DNA of 64,000 nt from Aureispira sp. CCB-QB1 (GTDB lineage Bacteria > Bacteroidota > Bacteroidia > Chitinophagales > Saprospiraceae), in NCBI RefSeq assembly GCF_000724545.1, contig NZ_JHBV01000043.1:248001-312000 (forward strand). Reading direction: 5' to 3'. Every line of letters starts with the position of its first letter. The stretch's first letter is position 1. The notes beneath the pieces were generated by a model. It worked only from the letters and a program-made list of their open reading frames with translations. It searched no databases and was not told the origin of the DNA. Positions 53,361-62,523 of the stretch are shown here, piece after piece. The position numbers and the translations under genes were made by a program.

Positions 53361-54470
53361 TTAAAGGCTTGCTTTTACGGTTTCTAAACTAGTAAATGAG
53401 TTAGCGAGAGCATTGATTGTATTGTCGATATCTTGCAGTGAAGTAGCATAAATATTAGCTTGTAGAGGATCTGAACTTCCTGCTAAGTTGGATAAGATGT
53501 TATCAACATCTGCATCAGGAATGGTTTTAGAAGCACCGTATTTTAGCCCAGCAATAAAAGCGTATGCTTCTGTTAGGTAATGAGCATAAAGGGCAAAATC
53601 GGTAGCATTCTTTTTAGCATCATTTAAATAAGAAATAGCCACAGCAGCCAAGATAACTTCCCATTCTTGTTTAATAGTAGTGCGAGCCTCGTCCCTTGCA
53701 TTATAGTCTTCTGCCGAGATAGCAGCACGACCTTTTAAGAACGCATTCATGATTTTTGAATTGCATCCTAAGATAGAATTTACTTTGTTGGAGTATTTTG
53801 CCCAAAGTTCTACATTAGAGGTGTTACTAGGAAAGTCAATCGGTGCTCCGAAGTAACCAAATGCTTCATCCCAGTGATGTTCCATATTAGTACCTTTTCC
53901 ACCTGTAACCGCTTTATTGTCTACACTCATTTTAGTTTCCCCCAAATAAACCGCAGTAGACTGGTAATAGAAACAAGCAGTAGCAAGCCCTTTTTCGATT
54001 ATTTGTGCCAATTCGACGCCATTGTTATTAAGCAAAAAACTTTGCGTGCCATCATTGCTAGTAGCAATTCCCGCTTGATTTGCAGCAGCCGTTTGATTGG
54101 TACTTAGGCTAGCATTAGCTTGAGCAACCATGTAGTTTTCAAACTTGTTTTGAATGGATGAATGAACTTTGTTTTTTAATTGTTTGCTAGAATTATTTAA
54201 AGCGGGATCAGAAAATACAGTATTGGCATTGTTGTACATATTAATCATCGCTGTAGAACTCAGTTGGTTAGAACCTAGTGTATTGGCTGATTTAGCATAA
54301 ATAGATAACGCTTCCAGCATCTTAATTCGAGTCGTTTGACCACTGTAATCAACATTTTCAAAATTATATGTTGTTGGAATTGTATAAGTCTGATCTTCTA
54401 CTTTTTGGCAGGCAGAGAGACTTAATAGAATGCCCAAGGAAATCGTAAGTATCGCAATGTAATTTTTCAT
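53361..54470 (-). CDS. DUF4856 lipoprotein
   Basis: 369 residues. Lipoprotein signal with lipobox LSAC (~residue 20). DUF4856 hallmarks: PTTYNFENVDYSGQTTRIKML just after the signal, and MEHHWDEAFGYFGAPIDFP in the middle. The fold is all-helical and related in style to imelysin-like iron-regulated proteins, which also show a conserved HWDEAFGY stretch. Its place directly upstream of a TonB receptor fits metal or iron capture at the surface. The link to iron is inference from family context. Confidence 0.88.
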   Translation of the reverse strand: MKNYIAILTISLGILLSLSACQKVEDQTYTIPTTYNFENVDYSGQTTRIKMLEALSIYAKSANTLGSNQLSSTAMINMYNNANTVFSDPALNNSSKQLKNKVHSSIQNKFENYMVAQANASLSTNQTAAANQAGIATSNDGTQSFLLNNNGVELAQIIEKGLATACFYYQSTAVYLGETKMSVDNKAVTGGKGTNMEHHWDEAFGYFGAPIDFPSNTSNVELWAKYSNKVNSILGCNSKIMNAFLKGRAAISAEDYNARDEARTTIKQEWEVILAAVAISYLNDAKKNATDFALYAHYLTEAYAFIAGLKYGASKTIPDADVDNILSNLAGSSDPLQANIYATSLQDIDNTINALANSFTSLETVKASL

Positions 54471-54634
54471 AATAGTCGGGGGATAAAGGATGATAAAATA
54501 ATATTTTGAATATGAAAGAAATGAGTTATTGAATGAATCAATAACAAGGAATATTTAAGTTTAACAAATCAAACAATAGTTGGGGATTGGAGGTAAAACT
54601 ATTGTTTGATAATGTTAATGTAAGGACTTGTAGA

Positions 54635-55207
54635 CTAGTGCGTTTTGCTTCCGTTTTTAGGGTAGTTAATGTTAATCTCTGCCGTTTTTTCACAAGTAAT
54701 ATCTGTTAATAAAATGCCTTGATCATCAGGACCACTCAAAGAAACAGCATAAAAGCTAAGCTTTGTAATATGATCTGGAGCATTAAAATAGATATTGTGG
54801 TATTTGAATGTGCCAACCGAGGAACTATTTTTCATGGTTTCTGTATGAATTACAGTTCCATTAGCTGTAATAACTAACTGCTTGTCACCGGCATCAGGAC
54901 GTAATGCGTAGGCAAAGATTAAGGTATAGTTATCTGATTTATCAGTATTTATTTTCTGTTGAATAGCAGAAGTAGCATCCAACTCTACAAAGTTTGTATT
55001 GATATAATTATCCGCCAACCCATATAAATCTGGAAATTGACTGTGTTCAATTACTTGTGCTTTGATAGGAATCCCTTTATCCGCTAGCAAAACTTCCCAG
55101 TGTTCAACACCCGAATTAAATTTGCTGTTTTTAATCAAGTTTTGCCCTTGTAAAAAGGATGTATTCAAAAGAAATATAAGAAGAATTAGGATCGGTAAAT
55201 TTTTCAT
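54635..55207 (-). CDS. Secreted galactose-binding-like beta-sandwich protein
   Basis: 190 residues, signal peptide ending LQGQ. One domain of the DUF642 / carbohydrate-binding jelly-roll type: LIKNSKFNSGVEHWEVL opening, VELDATSAIQQKI, YTLIFAYALRPDAGDKQLVI and IYFNAPDHITKLSFYAVS, with GILLTDITCEK at the end of the sandwich. It binds sugars or other ligands in related proteins. The C-terminal ~20 residues are a short basic tail and not a T9SS domain. It lies upstream of the DUF4856 and TonB genes in the same orientation. Confidence 0.7.
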   Translation of the reverse strand: MKNLPILILLIFLLNTSFLQGQNLIKNSKFNSGVEHWEVLLADKGIPIKAQVIEHSQFPDLYGLADNYINTNFVELDATSAIQQKINTDKSDNYTLIFAYALRPDAGDKQLVITANGTVIHTETMKNSSSVGTFKYHNIYFNAPDHITKLSFYAVSLSGPDDQGILLTDITCEKTAEININYPKNGSKTH

Positions 55208-55720
55208 AAGGTTATCTGTTTGTTGTATTGTTTGTCAAAAAATAGGGCTTTGATGTGGAAGCTTAGATTAAGAATAAATACACTTTGCAACCAATTTTTG
55301 ATAGATTCAGGTTAGATTTTCAATCCTTTCTCACTTTTTGACATTAGTTCCCTACTACAGTATTGGAGTCAAATAACATCAGTTAGTTGAATATACTGTT
55401 AGACCAATGCAATAGCAATGCTTAGATTCAAGTAATGAAGTGTAGGCTACTTTCAAAACTTAATCCTTATTATGATATTAATAAATATTAGTACAAGACA
55501 AAATGGTTTCTTTTTGTCTTAAGTAGAGATTTGTAATAAGAATGAAGAAAATTTATGAATCATGTAAAGTCATTTTTGACTACCTACTTAGCATAAAATA
55601 AAGAGGGGAGCTATGCCTTTTTGTTGTGCTAGAGTGTTTTGTCAAAGACTATTTTCGGATACTTGTAGTCTGAAAAGTAGCGCCTCTTATTTAAGAAACA
55701 CTACTTAACTTATGTATATA
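55208..55720. other. Intergenic region with one hairpin
   Basis: 513 AT-rich bases. A perfect 9-bp stem AAGACAAAA (55495-55503) with TTTTGTCTT (55512-55520) lies midway. Reading leftward it is followed by TACTAATA rather than T tracts, so its role is unclear. No gene or repeat copy recognised. Confidence 0.4.
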
Positions 55721-56170
55721 TTATTTATTGCGATTGATGGTCAAAGTAGTTGTTTTTTCAGCACCACTTTCGTCTGTAATTAAGAATTTGTAAGTACCAT
55801 CTTCCAATGTTTTTACATTGAGCGCATTGTAGTTGTTGCCATTATCTACTTTGATGACACGGTTAGCTGCTACGCGATAGCCTTCTTCATCAAGTAATTT
55901 AATAGCGATTTCTTTTTGTTCTTGTGATTTTAGAGAGAAAACAAAAACATCATCGTTTACTTCATCCTCAGCGATCAATTCTATATCCAATACCTTAGCA
56001 ACTTTTTCAGCAGCCATTAGTGAAGTATAGATTGTGCTAATGATTTCTTGTTCATCGCCATTATCCATCATTAGAATAATCGCAACCATTTTTTCTTCTT
56101 GAAGGGGAGCATCAATTGCAAACACGTTAAGTGAAAGAACAAGTAATGCGAGGGACATTAAAGATTTCAT
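55721..56170 (-). CDS. Small secreted protein of unknown function
   Basis: 149 residues with a signal peptide ending NVFA at residue 18. Two small alpha/beta halves: MVAIILMMDNGDEQEIISTIYTS (~30-50) and ALNVKTLEDGTYKFLITDESGAEKTTTLTI (~115-145). The latter resembles the strand pattern of short T9SS-associated or DUF3244-like beta domains, without being clearly either. No neighbours in the same unit. Unrecognised. Confidence 0.65.
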   Translation of the reverse strand: MKSLMSLALLVLSLNVFAIDAPLQEEKMVAIILMMDNGDEQEIISTIYTSLMAAEKVAKVLDIELIAEDEVNDDVFVFSLKSQEQKEIAIKLLDEEGYRVAANRVIKVDNGNNYNALNVKTLEDGTYKFLITDESGAEKTTTLTINRNK

Positions 56171-56374
56171 GATTAATGAAAATTAAAAGTTAATAAATCA
56201 ATTAAAAGTTAATTTGTATTACTTATTACCGCGTAATACAAAAACAGTAAAGCGAAATTATATAATAATAAAAAAAACAAGTAGTTTATTCTTGCCAAGA
56301 ATAGACCTATTTTAGCCAATATAGGTTTGTTTTTAGCCATATGTATCGCTTGATTCTGCCAAATTAGTTCTTAA

Positions 56375-56560
56375 CTAACTCTTTTTGTGCTCTATATAGC
56401 CTGTTCCATCGCAAGCCTTACAATTGTTCCGTTCACCTCGCAATCCTCTCCAAAAACCTTTTCCTTCACACCTTTCGCAGATATATTGATTGGATTGAGA
56501 GTTGTTAATAATGATAAAAATAATTGCACCAACAATAGCGACAAATAGCAATACTTTCAT
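56375..56560 (-). CDS. Small membrane protein with DnaJ-type zinc-finger motifs
   Basis: 61 residues. One N-terminal membrane helix (residues ~3-20), then two CxxCxGxG units: CERCEGKGFW and CKACDGTGYI, separated by 16 residues. This is half of the four-unit zinc centre of DnaJ and is enough to bind one Zn2+. It is likely inner-membrane-tethered with the finger on one face. Small proteins of this type occur widely but have no assigned role. Confidence 0.75.
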   Translation of the reverse strand: MKVLLFVAIVGAIIFIIINNSQSNQYICERCEGKGFWRGLRGERNNCKACDGTGYIEHKKS

Positions 56561-56861
56561 AGGTAATAAAAAAGATAGAGTTTTGAAATAATTAGGGTGT
56601 TACAATAAAACGAAAAAAAATAAGATATCCAATTGATTTTCAGTTTTTTATCGATGTTTTTGTAAATGGGACGTGTAAGATAAGAATAATAAACGATTTT
56701 TTTAAACAAAAAATTAATTGCCTCTTAGACGTTTTTTAAGCCATTTTGTAGATTTATAAACAAGCAAGCCGCAAATAATAAGTACGATGTAGTCACAACA
56801 CAACTCGTGGCTAGTAACAAAAGTAATTGTTCTAGAAGTAATAACCTGTTGATACTATTGA
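56561..56861. other. Intergenic region, no convincing gene
   Basis: 301 bases. A leftward frame of about 45 codons without a start codon lies at about 56714-56857 (see rejected items). Nothing else is evident. Confidence 0.4.
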
Positions 56862-57998
56862 TTAACCATAACTCAATTTATTGCTTAGAGGATTGGCATA
56901 TATTTTAAGCATAAATTCCCGACCTTCTGTTTGTTCTTCAAGAGGAAGCATTTCAATAAGCATATCAAAAAACTCTTTTAAAGAAGCTTGGGTAGGAGCA
57001 TATTTTGAGGAGTAATTAGTCGAGTTCAAAAGTTGATCGTAGGCGTAGTAGTTGATGGGGTGCAATTGGTAGTTGAGATGAATGGCTTTGTCTATTATGC
57101 CAGCCAAATTAAGTAACATTCCTTTTTGGTTGGGGGCTTCATACAGAGCATCAAGACGTTTGTGGAGTGGCTTTTCAAAATGAAAATGAACATGGCCCTT
57201 ATGTCCCTTTATACCCAACAACAAATGTTGCGCATCATCATGAAACACTTTTTTGTAATTAGGATCTTTCTTTTTCTTTAAATACTCCTTCGTTTTTAGA
57301 TAGCCACAAGGGTCGTATTCATAAGAAATTGAGACAGGAGTGATGTTGAGTGATTTAAAATGTTCTACGAGGTTGTCTTTGCTAGAAAGACTCAACATTT
57401 TTAGCAAAGAAATTTGAGTCTTGTCATTGCCATCTTTGGCGCGCCCTTCCCGTTGTGCAATCCAAACAGAGTCTTTTTCCTTTGTAAGTGTTTCTTTGAT
57501 ATATTGAGAAAGAATCACGGCATGGTTGTAAATTTCTCTAGGATTACCAGAACGTTTAACAACAAAGCTTTTATTTATTTTGAATAGCAATTCTGTCAAA
57601 CGGTTGGCAACTAAATTATCTCCAATGGCAATTTGACTTGTCCGCATACCTTGTTCTAGTAGAACCATATTTAAATAAGCAGAATCTAAGACAATATCTC
57701 GATGATTGGAAACAAACAAATAGCTTTTGGATGGGGATAAATGTTCTGTACCACTAAACGTAAAATTGCTAATGCTGCTCTGTGCAACCGTTTTTAAAAA
57801 AGGGCGAATCACCTTTTTTTGAAAATCATCAGCACTTTGAACAGTATCTTTTTCGTCTAATATTAATTTGTTTAGTTGAGGAGGTACAAAAGCTTTCATT
57901 CCTGCCAGAAAATCCTCATAGCTAAATAATTCTTGAATGGCTTCTCGAACTTGGTGATCGCCATATATTTTAGGCTTGGTATGGTTGTGGTGTTGCAT
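56862..57998 (-). CDS. Glycerol-phosphate acyltransferase-family protein (PlsC-like)
   Basis: 378 residues, cytoplasmic or membrane-associated. The acyltransferase core has the block I HX4D motif as SNHRDIVLDSAYL (His-Arg-Asp-Ile-Val-Leu-Asp, ~residue 111), block II-like FVVKRSGNPREIY and block III WIAQREGRAKDG. This matches the lysophosphatidic-acid / glycerol-3-phosphate acyltransferase superfamily. The larger size and the HVHFHFEKPLHKRLD segment suit the bacterial PlsB/PlsC-like subgroup annotated simply as '1-acyl-sn-glycerol-3-phosphate acyltransferase'. It stands alone. Confidence 0.85.
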   Translation of the reverse strand: MQHHNHTKPKIYGDHQVREAIQELFSYEDFLAGMKAFVPPQLNKLILDEKDTVQSADDFQKKVIRPFLKTVAQSSISNFTFSGTEHLSPSKSYLFVSNHRDIVLDSAYLNMVLLEQGMRTSQIAIGDNLVANRLTELLFKINKSFVVKRSGNPREIYNHAVILSQYIKETLTKEKDSVWIAQREGRAKDGNDKTQISLLKMLSLSSKDNLVEHFKSLNITPVSISYEYDPCGYLKTKEYLKKKKDPNYKKVFHDDAQHLLLGIKGHKGHVHFHFEKPLHKRLDALYEAPNQKGMLLNLAGIIDKAIHLNYQLHPINYYAYDQLLNSTNYSSKYAPTQASLKEFFDMLIEMLPLEEQTEGREFMLKIYANPLSNKLSYG

Positions 57999-58137
57999 TG
58001 ATGGAGCACGACTTTAGTCAATAAATAAAGGTTAGATGCACATTTATTGTTTGTTTTAAAACAAGAGATATGCAAACGTGGGGAGGTCAATGTTAATATT
58101 GGGAATCTACAACATATTTGAAGGTTACAAGCATTCG

Positions 58138-58189
58138 TAGTTAGCTACGCTGCTACTTCGTGGTCGGTGATTAGCTTCGCAGCTAACTA
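58138..58189. repeat. Minimal copy of dispersed repeat (copy F)
   Basis: TAGTTAGCT (58138-58146) and AGCTAACTA (58181-58189) form inverted ends around CGCTGCTACTTCGTGGTC and GTGATTAGCTTCGC. It lies between the acyltransferase and ArsC-family genes. Confidence 0.8.
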
Positions 58190-58212
58190 TTGAAGCATCA
58201 CTTTTTGCACTT

Positions 58213-58560
58213 TTATGCGAGTAATTCTTCTACTTTTTCTAGTGGACGACCAATCACAGCTTTATTTTTGTACACCACAATAGGGCGTTCAATTAGCTTT
58301 GGGTGTTTTACCATAGCTTCTATCCATTCGTTTTCGTTCAGTTCTTTTCCTTTGTAATGCTCCTTATAGATGGCTTCACTTTTTCGAATCAATTGTTCAG
58401 CTTTGATACCTAATTGGGTTAATAAAGTTTGTATCTCAGCAGCATTTAGCGGTGTTTTTAGGTATTCAACAATTTCAAAATCAAGACTCTTTTCTTTTAG
58501 CAAATTTAAGCTATTTCTACTTTTAGAACAGCGAGGGTTGTGATAAATAGTAGCTTTCAT
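58213..58560 (-). CDS. ArsC/Spx-family thioredoxin-fold protein (arsenate reductase type)
   Basis: 115 residues from the ATG at 58560, the family's usual start (MKATIYHNPRCSKSRNSL). The frame is open 27 codons further up. The catalytic Cys lies in NPRCSKSR (~residue 11), with EYLKTPLNAAEIQTLL and the conserved ERPIVVYKNKAVIGRP near the end, including the Arg expected in true ArsC. This fits a glutaredoxin-dependent arsenate reductase or the closely related YffB-like proteins. No ars operon genes are adjacent, so detoxification is not proven. Confidence 0.88.
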   Translation of the reverse strand: MKATIYHNPRCSKSRNSLNLLKEKSLDFEIVEYLKTPLNAAEIQTLLTQLGIKAEQLIRKSEAIYKEHYKGKELNENEWIEAMVKHPKLIERPIVVYKNKAVIGRPLEKVEELLA

Positions 58561-58705
58561 TGGGATATATAGTTTTGGCATTATGAGATCAATTCTCTTG
58601 CGAAGATACAATATAATTGCCACTTCACAATTTAGAGTCAATCTTAATTTTAGGTTAAAATAAGAAAGAGAAAAAGGTAGTTTTGTAGACCGTTGAAAAT
58701 AAATA

Positions 58706-58744
58706 AAAAAGCGTTAAACCTTATGAAAAGATTTAACGCTTTTT
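58706..58744 (-). terminator. Intrinsic terminator after PilJ-N-repeat gene
   Basis: Perfect 13-bp stem AAAAAGCGTTAAA (58706-58718) with TTTAACGCTTTTT (58732-58744). Arms rich in A/T at the ends give a U tract on the leftward transcript, 18 bases past the stop at 58763. Confidence 0.85.
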
Positions 58745-58762
58745 AGAATAGGATTTGTTGTT

Positions 58763-60391
58763 TTAATCTTGAGGCATTGCCTGAGCAGCAGGAGATTCCT
58801 CTTTGATATCTTCTGCAAAAAAATCATTCATTTTATGTTCGTATAAATTGGTTAATTTCATTAGTTTTTTAGAAAGCATATTGGTTTGACTTAGCATCTC
58901 ATCAATATCCTCTTTAGTAGTATTTTGACAAGCATTTTTTATCCACTCCCATTCTTGATAACAACTTTCTAGTAAAACACTCATAGCAGGACTATTAATT
59001 CTAGATGCTTTTAGTTCTTCCAATTGTTTTTTAAATTCTTGTAGGCAAGTATTGAGGCGTTTGATAGATAAATCGGAATCAATATTTAAAGCTTTCATAA
59101 TGAAATAGAGGGCTACCCGTTGAGAGGTAATCCGCAAATCACTAGAAACATAGATCTGATGCGTAATATCCAAACTAGGATCAACTTTAACATCATCTTT
59201 GATACTTAAAGCCCTGTAAGAAGGTGTTTTCAAAGCATATTTTTCGATTTCATCTGAAACCCGATCGCAAGCAGCCATCATAACATAAGCCTGTTCAATT
59301 AATTTAGTTGCTTGAATATCATCCATTGCACTAAAATTAGTCGCCAAGTTCTTGTAATTTTTCCACATGGTTTTTACCACATTAATAGCCATTCGGATAT
59401 CCTCTGTTTGTGCTGTGATAAGCATAGCATTCATGCGTTCTTCAAAATCTTCTACATCCTCAATAACTTCTTTTTTATATTTATAAGCAATATGGTCATT
59501 GAGACTAGCTATACAAGATTTGGCTATTTTTTGGATATAAACCGTTTGCATAGTAGCTTCGTTAATTGAGTAACTAATGTTTAACTTGACAGCTAACTCA
59601 ATGTATTTTTCAGAAACTTCTTCTACCGTTTTTGAAATTAAATTGGAACGATTTAACATATCATCAACATAACTTTGGTCTTTGTCTACAAAAATCAGAT
59701 GTTGGTTGATTTCCGTCCAATTTTCTCGTATAAATGCTAATTTATTTTGAATGGATTTAGAAGTAATCTTTGCTTTTTCTAGAATACCAAGAATCCTACT
59801 AAATGATTTTTGAGCATCGTTTAAACTATGTCCAGCAGCAGTGGCGTCAATACCTTGTTTTTCGGATAAGTAATACAGCATGATCCGCTGCATCAAAATA
59901 AGCTGATTGCGGTTTTGTTTGATGTATTGTTGAATGGTAATTAGATCGCTGTTATCCGAAGGCGTTGTCAAAGATTTGTTGTAGTTACTATATGCCACAT
60001 GCAATGCTTTGGTAGCTTGCAAAATTAAAGTAGACTGTTTTAATAATTTTGATGCTGCGTCTTTTTTGATGCTCCATCCTGCAATTTTTTTGTATTCTAT
60101 CCAGATGCTACGAACGTTTTGAATATTTTCCTTGATATCGTCAGTAGGAGTAAAAAGGCTTAATTGATGTAATTGTTCGTCAAATCTTTCAATGGCTTCA
60201 TCTCTTTCTTGATAAAATTTAGGTTCCATAACATTGTTGCAAAGGGCAAAGTAAACTTTGGCAATACGCTGTGATTGCACTTGCTGATCGGAAGAGACTA
60301 ATAACGCTTTTTGAATGTCCAGTTTTAAATCATTGGCTTTAAGACTAAAAAATAGTGATGAGAATAGTATGGTGTAGAGTATTTTTTGCAT
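58763..60391 (-). CDS. Secreted protein of repeated PilJ/NarX-N-like helical modules
   Basis: 542 residues with a signal peptide (to about KAND). All-helical. About four units of ~110-130 residues recur. Each opens with a QRIA-type helix: VQSQRIAKVYFAL (~38), LILMQRIMLYYL (~165), VYIQKIAKSCIA (~285) and ITSQRVALYFIM (~420). Each contains a later WxEYKK / WTEIN / WKNYKN / WEWIKN helix. This is the pattern of the PilJ type IV pilus / NarX N-terminal sensor domain, a four-helix bundle. No membrane helix, HAMP or signalling domain follows, so it is a free periplasmic or secreted stack. Function unknown. Confidence 0.75.
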   Translation of the reverse strand: MQKILYTILFSSLFFSLKANDLKLDIQKALLVSSDQQVQSQRIAKVYFALCNNVMEPKFYQERDEAIERFDEQLHQLSLFTPTDDIKENIQNVRSIWIEYKKIAGWSIKKDAASKLLKQSTLILQATKALHVAYSNYNKSLTTPSDNSDLITIQQYIKQNRNQLILMQRIMLYYLSEKQGIDATAAGHSLNDAQKSFSRILGILEKAKITSKSIQNKLAFIRENWTEINQHLIFVDKDQSYVDDMLNRSNLISKTVEEVSEKYIELAVKLNISYSINEATMQTVYIQKIAKSCIASLNDHIAYKYKKEVIEDVEDFEERMNAMLITAQTEDIRMAINVVKTMWKNYKNLATNFSAMDDIQATKLIEQAYVMMAACDRVSDEIEKYALKTPSYRALSIKDDVKVDPSLDITHQIYVSSDLRITSQRVALYFIMKALNIDSDLSIKRLNTCLQEFKKQLEELKASRINSPAMSVLLESCYQEWEWIKNACQNTTKEDIDEMLSQTNMLSKKLMKLTNLYEHKMNDFFAEDIKEESPAAQAMPQD

Positions 60392-61043
60392 AACATTATG
60401 ATATAAATGGGGAAGTTAATTTATGCAGTTTTTATGAAATTGGAATAGTATCAATTATACTAGTGGGGTTACAATAACAATAAAACTTTTTAGTGTACCT
60501 AAACATAAAATTACAATAAAATATCGAATTTTTTACCTAAGGCAGTATAGAATTTCAGTTTTAGAAATAAAAAAACAAAGATGTAATTGGTTGTATGGAA
60601 TAGATTAGTTTTTTTCTTAGGTACTATCTATTGTTTATGAGTGTGCTATATTGGTGGGGAGTCTTTTGTCTTGATAATTAATATTCTATACGGCTGTTGC
60701 CATATTTTGTTGTCATTAAAAATGGTCTATTTAGATATTTATTTAAAACATATTAAGAACTGTTTTGGTGTGACAGGGTTTGAGGTAAAGAAAACTGAGA
60801 ACTAAACCGTGCTTTGCTGTAACAAGATTTATCAGAATGCCCCTTAGTTATTGATGTAGATGCAGATGCTTTGTGCGACTTTATGGTCGTTTTGTTTAGA
60901 ATTGTGTAGACGAATTCAGAGATGAAACTTTAGCTATAATAGCGTTTTTCGTTTTTTCGATGACAAAGCAGAAAATCCAAGGAGTACTCTATTGGATTCG
61001 TCCGAAAAAAAACTATCTTGACCTACCTAAAAACGAGTAAACA
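60392..61043. other. Long intergenic region upstream of rimB-like gene
   Basis: 652 AT-rich bases. A small hairpin (AATCCAA...TTGGATT around a GAGTACTC palindrome, ~60976-61000) lies about 45 bases upstream of the rightward operon. A 26-codon frame at 60960-61040 overlaps it. No repeat copy and no convincing promoter. Confidence 0.4.
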
Positions 61044-61484
61044 GTGCAACAAAAAACAAAAATCATTATAGGACGTAGAGAAAAAGCCAATTTTCCAGAT
61101 TTGGGTTTAATGGATATAGATGTCAAAATAGACACAGGGGCTTATACCTCTAGTATACATTGTCATAATATAGAAGAACATTCTAAGCAGCTTCATTGTC
61201 ATTTTTTGGATGAAGCTCACCCTGATTATAATCATAGAAAACTAGTTTTTGATCGGTATAATCGAACAGTTGTTAAAAGTTCTAATGGTATTACCGAACC
61301 TCGGTACAAGATTTTTACTAAAATTGAGATTGGGGGACAAGAATACCCCATCGAACTTACCTTGACCGATAGAGGAGAGATGCGTTACCCTGTTTTGATT
61401 GGTCGAAAGTTTTTGAATAAAAAATTTCTAGTAGACGTTTCCTTAACTAATAATTTAAAGAATAAAAAGAAGCATGAAGGCTAA
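61044..61484 (+). CDS. rimB: RimB-like retropepsin-fold protein (LysX/RimK-associated 'Zn protease')
   Basis: 146 residues with a GTG start. It has [35 protein letters not shown] split over residues ~5-40, where DTGA is the retroviral aspartic-protease-type motif, then [20 protein letters not shown] at the end (an ILIGR-type closing strand). The family is annotated as 'ATP-dependent zinc protease', but the motif set is retropepsin-like. It partners RimK. The rimK start lies 11 bases before its stop (overlapping genes), so the pair is translationally coupled. Confidence 0.9.
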   Translation: MQQKTKIIIGRREKANFPDLGLMDIDVKIDTGAYTSSIHCHNIEEHSKQLHCHFLDEAHPDYNHRKLVFDRYNRTVVKSSNGITEPRYKIFTKIEIGGQEYPIELTLTDRGEMRYPVLIGRKFLNKKFLVDVSLTNNLKNKKKHEG

Positions 61485-62361
61485 AATGAAAATGGCAATT
61501 TTATCTAGGAATCCTAGGTTATATTCTACCCAACGAATAAAAGAAGCTGGTGAGAAAAGAGGACATGAGATGTTGATTATTGACCATACTAAATGTAATA
61601 TTATCATCGAACAAAAGAAACCTCAAATTTATTATAAAGGAAATGTCCTAACGGATATTGATGCCATTATTCCAAGAATCGGAGCTTCTGTTACATTTTA
61701 TGGTGCCGCAGTAATCCGTCAATTTGAAATGATGAAAGTGTTTACCGCTACAAGTTCTCAGGCCTTGGTCGATTCTCGCGACAAATTGCGTAGTCTACAA
61801 TTGTTGTCTAGTGCTGGTCTGGGGATGCCTAAAACTGTTTTTACGAATTATTCGAAAGATGTCGCTAATGTTATTGATATTGTTGGAGGAGCACCTTGTA
61901 TTTTGAAATTATTGGAAGGAACACAAGGGGTTGGCGTTGTGTTGGCAGAAACGCCGAGTGCCGCAAAATCGGTTTTGGAAGCATTTAACGGCTTACAAGC
62001 TAGAGTCATAGCACAACAATTTATTAGTGAAGCTAAGGGAGCTGATTTAAGGGCTTTTGTTGTGGATGGTGTTGTGGTTGGTGCTATGAAGCGTCAAGGA
62101 AAAGAAGGAGAATTTCGCTCTAATTTACACCAAGGTGGTTCTGCTTCTATTATTCAATTGTCAGACGAAGAAGAAAATGCCGCTTTGAAAGCTGCCAAAA
62201 CATTGGGCTTAGCGATTGCAGGGGTAGATATGCTACAATCTAATTCGGGACCAATGATCTTAGAAGTAAATTCCTCGCCAGGTTTAGAAGGAATTGAAAA
62301 AGCGACAGAGAAAGATATTGCCAAATCTATCATTCGATATGTGGAACGGAATGCTTCGTAA
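61474..62361 (+). CDS. rimK: RimK ATP-grasp glutamate ligase
   Basis: 295 residues. An alternative ATG four codons downstream (61486) would match the usual [10 protein letters not shown] start and remove most of the overlap. The N-terminal pre-ATP-grasp domain has [14 protein letters not shown], then [18 protein letters not shown], with the ATP-grasp part [28 protein letters not shown] and [17 protein letters not shown] (metal ligands Glu and Asn). RimK adds glutamates to the C-terminus of ribosomal protein S6 and can make poly-glutamate. It is paired with rimB, and an aspartoacylase-family enzyme follows. Confidence 0.95.
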   Translation: MKAKMKMAILSRNPRLYSTQRIKEAGEKRGHEMLIIDHTKCNIIIEQKKPQIYYKGNVLTDIDAIIPRIGASVTFYGAAVIRQFEMMKVFTATSSQALVDSRDKLRSLQLLSSAGLGMPKTVFTNYSKDVANVIDIVGGAPCILKLLEGTQGVGVVLAETPSAAKSVLEAFNGLQARVIAQQFISEAKGADLRAFVVDGVVVGAMKRQGKEGEFRSNLHQGGSASIIQLSDEEENAALKAAKTLGLAIAGVDMLQSNSGPMILEVNSSPGLEGIEKATEKDIAKSIIRYVERNAS

Positions 62362-62375
62362 ATATTTCATGGTAG

Positions 62376-62498
62376 TAGTTTGTTGATTAGCTTCGCTGCT
62401 ACTGCGTGGTACTTCGTGAGCGCTACGCTTTTAGTTAGCTTTGCTGCTACTGCGTGGTATTTCGTGAGTGCTTTGTTTTTAGTTAGTAGCATCAACTA
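62376..62498. repeat. Copy of dispersed MITE-like repeat (copy G)
   Basis: 123 bases between TAGTTTGTTGA (62376-62386) and the degenerate TCAACTA (62492-62498). It consists of two tandem 48-base modules (62390-62437 and 62438-62485), each reading GCTTCGCTGCTACTGCGTGG... with small changes. It separates rimK from the aspartoacylase-family gene and, in one frame, adds an artificial SFAATAWYFVS-repeat extension to that gene's ORF. Confidence 0.9.
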
Positions 62499-62523
62499 TT
62501 GTCATGAGAAATATATTATTAAA

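Noticed and set aside
56714-56857. Leftward frame of about 45 codons with a hydrophobic segment and basic tail (KWLKKRLRGN) downstream of the acyltransferase gene.
   Set aside because: No ATG, GTG or well-placed TTG start follows the preceding stop. Probably chance or a decayed small gene.
60960-61040. A 26-codon frame just before the rimB-like GTG start.
   Set aside because: Too short to support, no recognisable motif. It could be a leader peptide but nothing in the sequence shows that.
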